The notes: generated by a model not told the origin, from the sequence alone. Positions 34,896 through 46,349 are shown, counted from the first letter of the stretch. The stretch: 64,000 nucleotides of DNA from Chrysomallon squamiferum (GCA_012295275.1 CM022677.1:15660970-15724969); one strand, 5' to 3'. Numbers and translations: made by a program.

Positions 34896-35723
34896 AAAGC
34901 TTAAAAAAATAGGTATAAAGAATAAACATAATAAAATACTCATAAAACTATGAAACAACAACAACAACAAAAAATAAAAATAAAAATAAAAACAGCTTGG
35001 GTAAGTAAACATTGTCTGAAATAGACAATTTATACTCCGATCTACCAACACAGTAAACAATTTAATAAACAAGACAGAAACTTTACAAATTATTACAAAT
35101 AAACAGTGGCATTCAAACGTAAATAAAGAGAAAAGTCCACTGAGGTGTTTACGTAACCGATTTAGAAGTTTTAATAAAAAGCTCAGTAACAGAGAGGGTG
35201 AAACATTCCACAGTGAAAAATAAATCTAGTCTGACGTTGTTAGTCTCTAGGTCAATCAGTCCCTGGCAACCTAGATACATTCCGCAGAATTAACTCAAAA
35301 ACAAAATTATAAAACAAATAACAAAAATATACAAAGCTTTTATAATATTTAAAAGATAAATCGTTTCGATTAAAGCATCTGTTAGCAAGATAGACCTTAA
35401 GTGAAAACATTTATTTTAGAAGTAAGATGTAGCAACTACTCACTGGGTATATTCATTAATGATTCACAGGAAACTTTTCCATCAACAGCTGAGCAGTATA
35501 GACGTATTTTTAAATGTCAGAATATTATGAAATGTTTTATTGTAAAGCGCTGTGGTGATTTAAGTTTGTCTGTATTATTACTATTACTTTATTTGCGATG
35601 GCCCTAATACTTAAACAAGAGAACGTAATAATTGTTTTAGAACCAGAGTAAACTCCAACGTATATAGAACTATCTTCTTAAAAATGAGTCAGTTCATACC
35701 AAAAATATCGCGAATTCTTCTAC

Positions 35724-35759
<36 letters not shown>

Positions 35760-36275
35760 GTGTTGTTGTTTTTGTTTTTGTATCTTTTCCTTGCTTGCAT
35801 AAATAAATAAATAAAAAGAAGAAATTTTTGATACATTATATTATTTTCTTTCTAAGAGAGAGACAGATAGAGACAGAGCCAGAGTATGGGCTGATATAAA
35901 TCTATAGAAACAAGTCAGTATTCCTGTCTCCCTCTCACTATTTTAATTTTTGCTCGTTAATATCAGTAATTACTCTTTAAAATAAAATAACAAATATTTA
36001 CCTTTTGTAAAGTGTAAATAGTCAATAGAAAATATTAACAAAAAAATAGAAAAAAAAAAGAAAGAAAAGGAAAATAATAAATATAAGAATTTAGGTATGA
36101 TTATGGTGTTTTGCAACAATTTCATTTTGCTTTTATTCAGCATTTGTTGCATTTTAAATGTCTGTATGATAATTTTTGTTTCATTATTGCAACATTAAAT
36201 CAGTTTGAACACATCTGGTTGATAATTTGATGCATCAGCATATGATTTCCTTGCCATACCGGTTTCTATGAATGT
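34896..36275. other. AT-rich intergenic
   Basis: (TTA)n at 35727-35760, short A-rich runs, and no P4HA remnant. Open frames at 35401-35607 and 35970-36152 lack support. Confidence 0.4.
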
Positions 36276-36281
36276 CCATAT

Positions 36282-36500
36282 CTATTTTTCTAAGCTTTCA
36301 TACGCTAAAAGTAAATGATTCTGATTATCGGGGAGATGTTTACGAGGATTTAATGCTGGGTTACGGCCAGTACGGTGGCACCTATTATCTGTGTCGTCTG
36401 TTACAGTAGATGTTACATGTGGTGGCTCAGTAGTGACTATAGCTTTTGAATCTAAGATCTGTGGACATTTTTCTGAGATGCAATAAGTTACATCTTCTGA
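36282..36500 (-). CDS. Possible terminal exon, unknown product
   Basis: After a TATTTCAG acceptor, 72 codons and TAG: SEDVTYCISEKCPQILDSKA, IVTTEPPHVTSTVTDDTDNR, CHRTGRNPALNPRKHLPDNQ, NHLLLAYESLEK. The composition is unlike AT-driven frames, and the frame is open from acceptor to stop. A Thr/Pro-rich, charged tail, probably cytoplasmic or disordered. No upstream exon was identified and the family is not recognised. Confidence 0.4.
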   Translation of the reverse strand, partial: SEDVTYCISEKCPQILDSKAIVTTEPPHVTSTVTDDTDNRCHRTGRNPALNPRKHLPDNQNHLLLAYESLEK

Positions 36501-36574
36501 CTGAAATATTTAAACAGTATTAAAATAACATTACATATTACAAACAGATTTCTTAACATGAGACATAATTATGC

Positions 36575-36765
36575 AGGACTCGAAATGGCCAGTCGCCAGG
36601 TCACGAAATGTGACCAAAGTTCCGTTTAGGCGACTGGGAGGTAAAAATCATTATGGTTAGTCTCCCAAAAAAATATTATTTGGGTGACCTGTTTTTTCTA
36701 TAAGTTATGACACAAGAGCCACAATTAATATTTTTTATCGAAAATATTTATTTCATATAAAAGAT
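36575..36765 (+). repeat. Dispersed repeat, about 190 bp, with internal palindrome
   Basis: Contains CCAGTCGCC ... GGCGACTGG (36590 and 36630) as inverted pairs, then TTTGGGTGACCTG, TCTATAAGTTATGACACAAG and AGCCAC. Relatives lie at 15450-15540 (minus) and 55185-55260 (plus). Confidence 0.7.
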
Positions 36766-36817
36766 CTATTTATAAACGCTAATGTTATCATGAACATTTC
36801 CAACCCGTATGTTAAAG

Positions 36818-37055
36818 GATTATCGGTTGGTTAACGGAACAAGTTATCATAGGAGATAACACTGTAACAATGTGTTTGCTATTGCTTTTCCTTTTTAATT
36901 GCACCTTTAATTGGCTAAATTGAAGCCAAGCAACAAAACTAGCGAACTTATAGAGCTTTACGTTCAAGAATTATCGGTTGGTTAACGGAACAAGTTATCA
37001 TGGGAGATAACTCTATAACCTTATATTAGCTATTGTTTTTCCTTTTCAATTTCGG
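36818..37055 (+). repeat. Tandem repeat, about 145 bp, two copies, with GGGAGATAAC motif
   Basis: ATTATCGGTTGGTTAACGGA, then ACAAGTTATCATRGGAGATAAC and GCTATTGNTTTTCCTTTT recur at 36823 and 36971. Confidence 0.85.
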
Positions 37056-37076
37056 TAGGGTTACTTAACCGGAATA

Positions 37077-37102
37077 AGAAATAAATAAATAAAAATAAAA
37101 AT

Positions 37103-37134
<32 letters not shown>

Positions 37135-37135
37135 T
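37077..37135. repeat. AAATA/AAAAT microsatellite
   Basis: Runs of AAATA and AAAAT. Confidence 0.9.
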
Positions 37136-37402
37136 GAAAAAATACAAAAAAGAAAGATTGAACGCCTTCCTTGTACATCAGCTTGAAAGACAAGTATGAC
37201 ATTTGTCTGAATTGAAAATGTCAGTAATAGATATTCTTAAGAAGAAGAAAAAAAGTATGTACTTCTGAAGTAATATTATTTATTCATGTTAGAGAATTAC
37301 ATTTGGTATACAGACAGATCAATTAAATTTGGAAACCAAAAATTTTAAATGTTAAATGAAAATGTAATATATTTTATCTGGATAGACAACACTCCTAAAA
37401 TG

Positions 37403-37459
<57 letters not shown>

Positions 37460-37462
37460 CTT
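37403..37462. repeat. (TA)n plus poly(T)
   Basis: About 19 TA units followed by a T run. Confidence 0.95.
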
Positions 37463-37542
37463 CTAGATTAGGACAGTTATTGCAAATAATTTACAACTGT
37501 GTCAGTATTATAAGAATTTAGATTTTTTTTGTTTTGCATCAG

Positions 37543-37601
37543 AAAAGAATATGGCAAGTCTACAAAGCACTCCAATGAACAAAGCAGAGAAACTTGTACG
37601 G
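37543..37601 (+). CDS. Candidate first exon of the unrecognised gene
   Basis: After TTGCATCAG; ATG at 37551 gives MASLQSTPMNKAEKLVR. The donor GTTTTC is weak. Confidence 0.35.
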
Positions 37602-37740
37602 GTTTTCATTAGTTTTTTCCTATTTAAGCAGCAGGTAATTTGTGATTTCTCCTTCATTTTTATAGAGTACGTTTGAATGTGTTTGTGTTTGTGAGGGAGG
37701 TTATGGGTGTCTGCTTATATCTTTTATTGTTTTTTTACAG

Positions 37741-38019
37741 CATTAGTCAGAACAAACTCACAGCTTAATTGAAGCATTGCAGACTGAATGGTAACGCCAA
37801 GAGAGAAAAGAAATCTGGCAGAAGAAAATTAATTCACACACTTTTACATGTGAAGATAGAGAAAGGATAGTTCAATTTCTGCAGCATTTTCATCAAGATT
37901 ATGACTAATTTTGTCTGAGTCAGTTGCAGGATTCAAAGGGAGTAATTTGAAAATACTGTCTGCATGTGAGACTAAATCTTCACTTTGGAGGGAGTATCAA
38001 CAGACTGCTATTGCACATG
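37741..38019 (+). pseudogene. Decayed exon of the unrecognised gene
   Basis: Acceptor TTTTTTTACAG, donor GTAAGA. Reads HSLIEALQTEW, stop, RQERKEIWQKKINSHTFTCE, DRERIVQFLQHFHQDYD, stop, then in another frame KILSACETKSSLWREYQQTA. Confidence 0.5.
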
Positions 38020-38336
38020 GTAAGAATTCATTTGAATAATGTGCAATTTTTGTAACAGATTAAGTGATATTTACTGGAATGTGGTCTGAAACATATTTAA
38101 AAGAGTAAATATAATTTTAAGGATATTGTATTAATTCTTAGATTAATTGATTATATATTGCATATGCTTTTGTTTGTTATTTTAAATTTTGTTTTCATTT
38201 TTATGTTTAAGAAAAAGTTAACTGTCTTCTTAGTTTCACTTATCAGTTTAATGTCACGACACTGATATTTAAGCCTGTTTAGGACATCATTTATCAATCT
38301 GTGGAACATATGTGTCCTTTTATTGTCCCAAAACAG

Positions 38337-38473
38337 ATCTCTGCTGGCAGTGCTAACAGTGAGAAGATAGAGCAAACTCCCAGTCTTCCAGCAGAAGAGA
38401 AAATGAGAGTGTTTGGAGAGCAATTTGAGCATCTACACATTGTGGAAGAAGAAAGAAAAATTATAACAATTTG
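38337..38473 (+). CDS. Exon of the unrecognised gene
   Basis: ISAGSANSEKIEQTPSLPAE EKMRVFGEQFEHLHIVEEER KIITI; donor GTAGAA; joins 38577 in phase. Confidence 0.5.
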
Positions 38474-38576
38474 GTAGAAAAGTGTAAAATTGTAATTTCT
38501 GAAACTGGTATAACCTGTCTTGGTCAACATCTTATGAGTTCATTTCCTGCAACAGACTTTCATTTATTATTTTAAG

Positions 38577-38685
38577 TTTGAACAGAAATTTCACATTCAG
38601 CCAGAACCAGTTTAATTCCTTGTGTCAAGAAAATGTGGAAATTTTAAAATATGTTCGGAAGTTCTGTCAGCCAGTCTATCTACTG
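38577..38685 (+). CDS. Exon of the unrecognised gene
   Basis: LNRNFTFSQNQFNSLCQENV EILKYVRKFCQPVYLL; acceptor TTTTAAG, donor GTGAGT. Confidence 0.55.
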
Positions 38686-40250
38686 GTGAGTCAATTAGTC
38701 TATTAATTAATTAATTTATATAATTGTTTTGTACTGCTGTATTGCTTTTTGTTTTGTTTGTTCCTCTGTATGCTATTTATTATTTTATTTTTTTTAACCT
38801 GTATGATTCTGTTATTTTAAGTTATGTTTTTTAGAAATTATTTAATCAAACATTTGTTTGAATTAAATTTGACAAACAAGAATGGAAAGGCCTGTGTTAG
38901 GTGTTTATCATGTGAGAGATATGTTTTGTGTTAATGGAGGTTCTTTTGTTGAAATTATTTATTTTTGTTGGGCTGTGTTTACCATTTTCTTCATGTAGTT
39001 GCTGAAAGTTTACATGTTTTGTGAGGTATGAGAACTGGCTGGAGTTTCTATGGTGATGGACACTGCAGTAGCTGCATGCTAATGACTTGAGTTATATCAC
39101 TGATATATTTAAAAAGTGAGATGGGTGTTTTTCTTAATTTCTTTTTTTTTTTCACTCATTTGGCTTCAGGTTGTTGTTCTTACAGAGACTGTTTTTCTGT
39201 TTGCTGAGTCAGAGTTTCAGGATTAGTGTAGGTAATTCCTAGTAAGAAAATGTTGATCCCAGATGTTTACACTGGAACCAAAATAAATTTTCCTTTTTTG
39301 TTATTAATTATTTTCTGTTCAGGGTTTTGTCTGTGTCAGCGTTTGTCAGTGATTTATATTGGTTTCTTATTTATTACCTTTTGCTTATGGTCAACGTTTT
39401 TCATTTTTTATAATCAAATTTGACCTTTTTGCCTGTTGTGTTTTGTAAATCCCAATTTTCATTTCTGAATCATCAAAGTTAGTGATCTTTATGTTTTCCA
39501 TGTTGTTGTGTTTTTAGAGGTGGGTTTCTTGTTATTTTTCCTGGTTCTGAAAGTCTAATGTGTGTAGTTGTGTGTATAATTGGATGTTACACACTCACAC
39601 ACCTTGCTTGCATTCAGAGAAATAATACATACAAGTGAGAAGATTGTACATAAACTAATATAATATCAACTGTATGAACAGAAATAAGACAGTGTTTTCA
39701 GAATACAGTTTGGTACTTTATTTACCAGTTTACTTATTTATTTAATCTCTCTTGTCTACTTTCCTTGTTGTTGTGTAAAGTCAGTAAATAAAATAATTTA
39801 TTGTGGCATTTGATAGGATATGGACTTTTTTTTGGAGCAAAGAAACAAAAATATAAATTGATAGCAGGGAAGTAAATCTTAAAAAAAAAAAAAACTAAAT
39901 AAAAAAAAAATTGCTGAACTGTCTAAAATTTTGCAGTTTCTGTTGCTTTACATTGTCACTTACTATAGACTAGAACATTTCCATGAATATAAATCTAAAG
40001 CCAATAACCAGGTGTTGTATTTCAAGGTTATTTAACAAATAACTAATTCAAAGCAGCTTAAAGTGAATTATAGATTGTATATCAGCAGTTCTATTTAAAG
40101 ATTTATATTTATTTAGACTGAAAACAACAACAAAAAAAGGATGTGTGGATTGTTTATAATATTGAATGTAGAACAAAAGTTTACATTCTGAAAAGTAACA
40201 TGTCATTTGAAAACATTACAGAAACAAAAACATTTTATTTTTTATTTCAG
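38686..40250. other. Intron, no exon seen
   Basis: AT-rich, poly(A) runs near 39880-39910. Confidence 0.4.
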
Positions 40251-40254
40251 TATT

Positions 40255-40316
40255 ACATGTGTGGGGCTGGATATAGTGGTAAGGATTTTGCTTAATGCAC
40301 AGTCAGTTTGGAATCC
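40255..40316 (+). mobile_element. tRNA-derived SINE head, relic
   Basis: GGGGCTGGATATAGTGGTAA GGATTTTGC has an A-box-like TGG...AGTGG, and GTTTGGAATCC 28 bp on matches the B box GGTTCGAATCC with a few changes. Spacing is right for a pol III promoter; a tRNA cloverleaf is no longer complete. It sits exactly at the left edge of the tandem array below. Confidence 0.4.
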
Positions 40317-40798
40317 ATCCCTGTCAGTGAACACAGCACTATCTCTTTTTCCAGCCAGTGAATAATGTCTGCTATATTAAAGGCTGTGATATGTGCTATC
40401 CTGTCAGTGAGTACATATATTCCATTCAGTGCACCGTGTCAAGTATCTTAGAGGCAGTGGCATGTACTATCCTGTCAAAGAGTCTGATTGTACAAGCCAG
40501 TGAATTGTGTCTAGTATGTTAGAGGCAGTGGTATGTACTATCCTGTCAAAGATTCTCTACAAGCCAGTGAATTGTGTCTAGTATGTTAGAGGCTATGGTA
40601 TGTACTATCCTGTCAAAGAGTCTGACTGTACAAGCCAGTGAATTGTGTCTGGTATGTTAGAGGCTGTGGTATGTACTATCCTGTCAAAGATTCTCTACAA
40701 GCCAGTGAAATGTGTCTAGTATGTTAGAGGCAGTGGTATGTACTATCCTGTCGAAGAATCTGTACAAGCCAGTGAATTGTGTCTGGTATTACAACCAT
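40310..40798 (+). repeat. Tandem array, about 65-72 bp unit, 6-7 copies
   Basis: Unit: CAAGCCAGTGAATTGTGTCT, GTATGTTAGAGGCAGTGGTA, TGTACTATCCTGTCAAAGA, with CTGACTGTA present or absent (two length variants). The first copies are more diverged and run into the SINE-like head. Confidence 0.9.
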
Positions 40799-41345
40799 TA
40801 CCACTATTACTACTACTAGTACTATTAATACTAAAACTATTACTAATTCCACTAATAGCACAACTACAAATTCTGCTGCTGCTGTTACTACTACTACTAT
40901 TACTGCTATTACTACTGCTACTACTACTGAGGTGGCTCCAGTTATTTACTACCTCTTCTTGTTGTATTTACTACTACTATACAACCTAAGCTAATTCTAC
41001 CACAGTTACAACTAGTACTAATACTACAACTAGTATAGTTACTACTAATACTACAACTATTACCATATTACTACTACTAGTACTATTAATACTAAAACTA
41101 TTACTACTTCTAGTATTGTTACCACTAATAGCACAACTACGAATTCAGCTGCTGCTGTTACTACTACTACTACTACTACAACTACTACTACAGCTTATAC
41201 TACTGCTACCATTGCTACTAATACTAAAACTACTACAACTTCTGCTGTGTCAACTACTACACTGTTACTACTCGTTCTATTGCTAGTGGTACTACAACTA
41301 CTACTACAGTTGTTGATATTATTACTATTGTTAAAACATGATGAT
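40799..41345. repeat. ACT/TAC-rich trinucleotide block
   Basis: Long imperfect ACT triplets in which a unit of ATTACTACTACTAGTACTATT AATACTAAAACTATT type recurs at about 40803 and 41070. Frames over it (poly-Thr, poly-Leu) are artefacts. Confidence 0.9.
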
Positions 41346-41420
41346 GTCTTCTACTAACTACATTTTAATAATAACAAATACATTATTTTCTGCTTATGTA
41401 GATTCTACATATTGTAAATT

Positions 41421-41424
41421 ATTA

Positions 41425-41461
<37 letters not shown>

Positions 41462-41475
41462 TGTTATTATTTATT
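41421..41475. repeat. (TTA)n microsatellite
   Basis: Continuous TTA triplets. Confidence 0.95.
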
Positions 41476-41622
41476 TTTATTACCAGCTGGGATCACTAAA
41501 TTGTGTACTCAGTTTTTGCCTGATGTTTTCAATCATACAAAGACAACTGCTTTTCATCTGAATGATGCAAAAGTTAACAACCAAACACATACTGTTGATG
41601 GTTAATTTAGATTTGTATATTA

Positions 41623-41624
<2 letters not shown>

Positions 41625-41689
<65 letters not shown>

Positions 41690-41690
41690 A
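41625..41690. repeat. (CT)n(AT)n microsatellite
   Basis: CT units pass into TATATA. Confidence 0.95.
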
Positions 41691-41844
41691 AATCTTACGC
41701 ACACACGTGTACTTCAATTTCTAACTATTTAGATTTGACAAATTTCTCATTATTATATTTTTTCTTCATTTTGTTTTTTCTTTTTCTGCTGATAGTTAAA
41801 ATACAGTTGCCAAGTTTCTTGATATTATTTTTCATTTACTCCAG

Positions 41845-41913
41845 ATGTTCCAGAATCCAAACCAGACACAAGTTTTCTGCAGGAATTAAGTCTGAACTCC
41901 AGTTGTTTATTAG
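41845..41913 (+). CDS. Exon of the unrecognised gene
   Basis: DVPESKPDTSFLQELSLNSS CLL; acceptor TTACTCCAG, donor GTATGT; phase 1 to 1 and joins 42370. Confidence 0.5.
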
Positions 41914-41963
41914 GTATGTTGTTTATTAAATATGTAAAGACTGCTTGTTTACTTTTTGTCTTT

Positions 41964-41967
<4 letters not shown>

Positions 41968-42025
<58 letters not shown>
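41968..42025. repeat. (CT)n microsatellite
   Basis: About 29 CT units. Confidence 0.97.
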
Positions 42026-42028
<3 letters not shown>

Positions 42029-42369
42029 GACTCCTACACATACCTTCTCTGTATATTTTTTTTGTTTTCTATTTTTTTCTTTGTCCATAACTATCAACCT
42101 CATTCTACTTAACACTCTCTCTTTCTTCTCTGTATTTTCTTTCTCATTCATTCTTTGTCATTCTATTTGTGTCTGTGTTTGGCATCTCAGAGTATTTGTC
42201 ATCTGTTGTTGGATTTAGGGTTAGTTGGTGTTTTTGTTTCTGAGTTTCTGTCTGTCTGTGTATGCGTGTCTCTGTAAATGTACTTGCTAGCTTTTTCTAT
42301 GTGTGTTTCAGTATGTGTTGTGGTATGTATATGAAAGATAATTTTTTTTTTTTTTTCATTTTTATCAAG

Positions 42370-42625
42370 ATGAATCAAATCAAAGTTCTGTTGCAAGTCT
42401 GGTGTATGGCATTAATGAAGCTGATGGACTCACAAAGAAACTGTCCATAGAGAAATTTACAAACTTGAAGTATATCAATTTAAGAAAAGCAGAACTAAAC
42501 TCTAGTACTTTTGGACAATTACCTTTGTTGACGTCACTGATTCAGCAAGCAACCTTTACCTTAGATGCGTTGAGAACAGCTGGTACAGATGCTGTGAAAG
42601 CCATTTCACTTATATTCCTGAGATT
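42370..42625 (+). CDS. Largest exon of the unrecognised gene
   Basis: ESNQSSVASLVYGINEADGL TKKLSIEKFTNLKYINLRKA ELNSSTFGQLPLLTSLIQQA TFTLDALRTAGTDAVKAISL IFL. The clearest coding block in this gene, joining the 41.8 kb exon in phase. Its 3' edge runs directly into the (GT)-rich minisatellite, so the donor (GTGTGT) may be repeat-derived. Confidence 0.6.
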
Positions 42626-42629
42626 GTGT

Positions 42630-42771
42630 GTGTATATGTGTGTGTCAGGAATAGTGATAATTGCTACTCAGATAATAGTGTGTGTGTGTATTAGCAATAG
42701 TGATAATTGTCACTACTCAGATTATAGTGTATGTATATCAGCAATAGTTATAATTGTCACTACTCAGATAG

Positions 42772-42817
<46 letters not shown>

Positions 42818-42872
42818 CAGCAATAGTGATAACTGTCACTACTCAGATAGTAGTGTGTGTGTGTGTTAAGAA
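42630..42872. repeat. Minisatellite, reverse complement of the 1-875 family
   Basis: GTGTGTGT, AGCAATAGTGATAATTGTCA, CTACTCAGATAATAG. Inverted this is CTATTATCTGAGTAGTGACA and ATTATCACTATTGCT, the unit at the left end of the window. About five copies, one with an expanded GT tract at 42777-42814. Confidence 0.9.
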
Positions 42873-43138
42873 ATATTTGATTATCAATTTATATGTTTAA
42901 AAGTTTTGTACAAGGCCTGTTTTATTTAAATTTAAGATTGAATCTGCCCTTAGTCTTTGTCTTTACCACCAAGGGACACAAGTCTGAGTTAAAGGGTTTG
43001 AATACTGGTGGAAACTGATTATCTTCCTGATTAAACTGACAGCACTTGGAGGATATCCTTGTAAACAGTTATAGTTATTTTTTATTTTAACATTTATATG
43101 GTTCTTATTTATTTATTAATTTATTTATCTCTCTCTAG

Positions 43139-43230
43139 GAATGCTGGGTAATATGATGCACTGGCCAGCCATTCTCACAAATAAAGGAAACAGTCAACTT
43201 CTGACACTGCAGCCATGTTGAAAAGTCATG
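43139..43230 (+). pseudogene. Exon of the unrecognised gene with a stop
   Basis: MLGNMMHWPAILTNKGNSQL LTLQPC, TGA, KVM; acceptor CTCTCTAG, donor GTGAGT. Confidence 0.45.
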
Positions 43231-43325
43231 GTGAGTGATTATATAGTATGTGGTAATAACAGTTCACAGCTATATCTCTATCTGTAATTGTTGTATTCTG
43301 TGTATGAAATTATTTTTTTCAATTA

Positions 43326-43327
<2 letters not shown>

Positions 43328-43367
<40 letters not shown>
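43328..43367. repeat. (GT)n microsatellite
   Basis: About 19 units. Confidence 0.97.
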
Positions 43368-43565
43368 ACATGTAATTTTTGGATAAACAGTTTTAAAAAG
43401 TTATTATTATAACTACATTATTTATATTAACTTTATTTTCTTTACAAATACATACACTGATTTTATTATATCAAATACACACACACATACTTACAAATGT
43501 ATTTTGTTTGAATAAAATATATGTATGTATTTACAAATAAAAGAACAATAAAATAGTTATTAATG

Positions 43566-43612
43566 TAGTGTTTGTGTGTGTGTTTGTGTCTGTGTCTGTG
43601 TCTGTGTCTGTG

Positions 43613-43666
<54 letters not shown>
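43566..43666. repeat. Compound (TGTGTC)n(TG)n(AG)n microsatellite
   Basis: Again TG followed by AG on the plus strand. Confidence 0.95.
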
Positions 43667-43668
<2 letters not shown>

Positions 43669-43855
43669 ATAAATATAAAATGATTAACATGAAATAACAT
43701 TTCTCATTATTTAACATGTATAATCTCAACTTTAGCATCCAGTTTTAATATCAACTTTTACATTAATTTCTAAAACTTTCCTTTCTTTTTAATGTAAAGA
43801 ACAATATATTTCTTCTCACATATAAACAGTTGTTAAAATCACACTTTCACTGCAG

Positions 43856-43981
43856 CTAGCTGATCATCATGCAAGGGCTGTGTATGCTTTCAACCTGTCT
43901 GGCAATGCAAGTATTCAGAAACCAGAACCTCTCTTTGACATGGAGGCAGACTGCACTGTAGAGGAAGTAGTTCTTATGAAG
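43856..43981 (+). CDS. Exon of the unrecognised gene
   Basis: LADHHARAVYAFNLSGNASI QKPEPLFDMEADCTVEEVVL MK; 126 nt, phase 0 to 0. Confidence 0.6.
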
Positions 43982-44209
43982 GTGAAGATACTTTTGTCTG
44001 CATTTTTTTTTTTTTTTTTTTTATCTGTCTTAATGAGATTAATTCTATTGTTTGTTCTTGGTTGTTGTTTCTTTTATAATTCTTGATTGTTAATAAATTA
44101 AAGTGGCAAGATTATTTTTTTTATATAATGTTTTCTTCTTCTTTTTGATTTGTTAGTAATCTTATTTTGGATTACTATAATACTGTACTTTTTTATTGTT
44201 TACATATTT

Positions 44210-44440
44210 ATCATTATTATTATTATTATTATTTTATATATTATTTTATTTGTCTTATTACAATTACTATTAATATTACTATTACTGTTAATATTATCAG
44301 TATTAATCTTATTGTAATGTATTACTGTTATTATTACTACTACTACTACAACTACTACTTTTGTTTCTACTGCTCCTCCTCCTCTCCTACTACTATTACT
44401 GCTATTACTACTGCAACTACTATCACTACTACTACTGCTT
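44210..44440. repeat. TTA/ACT trinucleotide-rich stretch
   Basis: (TTA)n then (TAC/ACT)n with CTCCTCCTCC. Confidence 0.85.
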
Positions 44441-44520
44441 GAATTTTCCTGAATCCAGTTACTCGTTCAAACAGTGGAATAGCATGAATACTGATGTCTG
44501 ATTGTGTATCTGTAGACAAG

Positions 44521-44547
44521 GCTATAGATTGCTACAACAGAGGAGAG
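44521..44547 (+). CDS. 27-nt microexon of the unrecognised gene
   Basis: AIDCYNRGE between GACAAG and GTATTC; in phase with both neighbours. Confidence 0.4.
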
Positions 44548-45071
44548 GTATTCCATTTAAATCATCAATGTTTGATTAATTATATATAAATGTCATTTGA
44601 GTTACCTACTACTCCCAATCTGTCAGTCACTCGCTCTTTCTCTGTGTGTGTGTGTTTATTGTTACATCTGCCTAGTCTATTAACTGTATATCTATTTACC
44701 AGTATAAGTCTACAATAACATGTCTGTCTGTCTGTCTGTTGGTCTACATTATCAACCTACCTATCTACCCAATGTCTGCCATTCTCTAAATAAACTTACT
44801 TTCTGAATAAATACATCTATGTACCTCTGTATACTTTTGTTTTATATTTGTCTGTCTGTCTTTAAGCTGTGACTTTATGTAACTTTGCTTGTTTATCTAT
44901 ATATCTACCTATGTCTATCTAAGTCTATGTATGTCTAAACATAGAATCTGTAAATATCTACCTGATTTGACAATTTTTTCTGTAAATATTTCTCCCAACT
45001 GTAACATTGTTGCTTAACACTAACAATGATTATTATGAATAATTAAAAAAAATGTGTTTATTGTTATCTAG

Positions 45072-45153
45072 ATATTTGGACAACCAGTCATAGTGTCAAG
45101 AATTAACATAAAAGTTGATGCTGTTAAAAGTACAGAACTGGAGGCAAAGTCAG
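45072..45153 (+). CDS. Exon of the unrecognised gene
   Basis: IFGQPVIVSRINIKVDAVKS TELEAKS; acceptor GTTATCTAG, donor GTATAG. Confidence 0.55.
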
Positions 45154-45159
45154 GTATAG

Positions 45160-46340
45160 TGATAATGTCGTAATATTTTTATTTGTCTGATTCTCTTTTT
45201 CACTGTCTTCCTTTCTTTCATTGTCTTTCCCTGTTCACAAAGTGTATTTGCATAATTATTATATCTAGGTTTAAACAAAGTGGTTTGTTTTTGCCTTGAT
45301 GCACATTGAAAGGCTCACTTATAACAAAAATAAATAAATAAATGAAAAATAATAATAAAATAATGGTAACAGATAAAAAAAAAAATTAAAAATTAAAAAA
45401 TGTATTCTTTCATTTGTAATTATGTGTATTGGAATCATGTGCTCATAAAATTATGTCAGTTCTTTTTGTGAAATGGACAGGGATGAAAGCTTGTCTTTAA
45501 ATAACTGAAATTCTGGATAACCTTTGTTTTTACAAACTATACGAATGAATGAATGAAAGAATGTCAATTCTACTTCATAGAAAATGATTTTAAAAATGCT
45601 CTATAGAACATTTTCTGATACAAAGAATGATTTCAACCATACAACTTAACTGATGATTGTTGCCTCTATCCAGTGTTCTGATATAGAACATAATAATGTC
45701 TACCATCCTGTTTGTATGATTTTTTAAATATTTTCTGATACAGAATAACATGATAAAATATTCTGTTAATTCACACACACTGATACTGATATTTATGTGC
45801 TGATAAAATACACAGACCAAAGTTTATAAAGAAAATCATATTTTTATTAGATTTTTGTTTTCAGTGATCTTTATCTTTGTTGTAGTGTTTTTGATAATAT
45901 CAGATATTATTTATTAAATTTGTGTTCTGCAATGTATGTGTGTGGATATATGTCAGTATGTATGTCGGTATGTCTCTGCATACATGTGTGCCTATATTTG
46001 TGTTTGTTTTGGTGTATTTGTGTGTAAGTGTCAGTATATATGTTGGTACATCTCTTTGTGTGTATGTGTGGGTTTTGCCCAAGTGTGTGTGTGTGTGTAT
46101 GTTCAAAAGTTCACTCAAATTTTATTTTATTTTGTTGAATATTGTTGGGTCTTTTGTACTTTTTCTGTTTCACTTGTTTTTTTTATATCTTTCTCTTTGA
46201 TCATCTTCCTTATTTTTCTCTCTATCATTATACCTTTCTCGCTTTGTCTCTCTTTCTCATTTTTTTAAAATACCATAAAATTCTAAGACTATTGAGAAAT
46301 TTTATTTGGTAACTGTTTATTTTTTATTTCAGGCAGTGTT
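45160..46340. other. AT-rich, GT-rich spacer
   Basis: Loose TGTGTATGT runs at 45930-46110. ACATTTTCTGATA(C) recurs near 45607, 45680 and 45740. No exon seen. Confidence 0.4.
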
Positions 46341-46349
46341 TGTGAGAAA

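Larger units (their letters stand above)
37543..45153 (+). pseudogene. Unrecognised multi-exon gene, partly decayed
   Basis: Plus-strand exons with GT/AG sites at 37543-37601, 37741-38019, 38337-38473, 38577-38685, 41845-41913, 42370-42625, 43139-43230, 43856-43981, 44521-44547 and 45072-45153. Pairs 38337/38577, 41845/42370 and 43856/44521/45072 join in phase. The exon at 37741-38019 has at least three stops and 43139-43230 has one, so the gene as read is broken. The protein would be acidic to neutral, helical, with no signal peptide or transmembrane span. I do not recognise the family. Introns hold the tandem array, SINE relic and most microsatellites of this block. The 3' end is not found before the duplicated block at 46.3 kb. 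Confidence 0.5.

Noticed and set aside
42626-42869. C-terminal extension of the 42.37 kb exon rich in Val/Cys
   Set aside because: It is translation of the GT-rich minisatellite beyond the exon.
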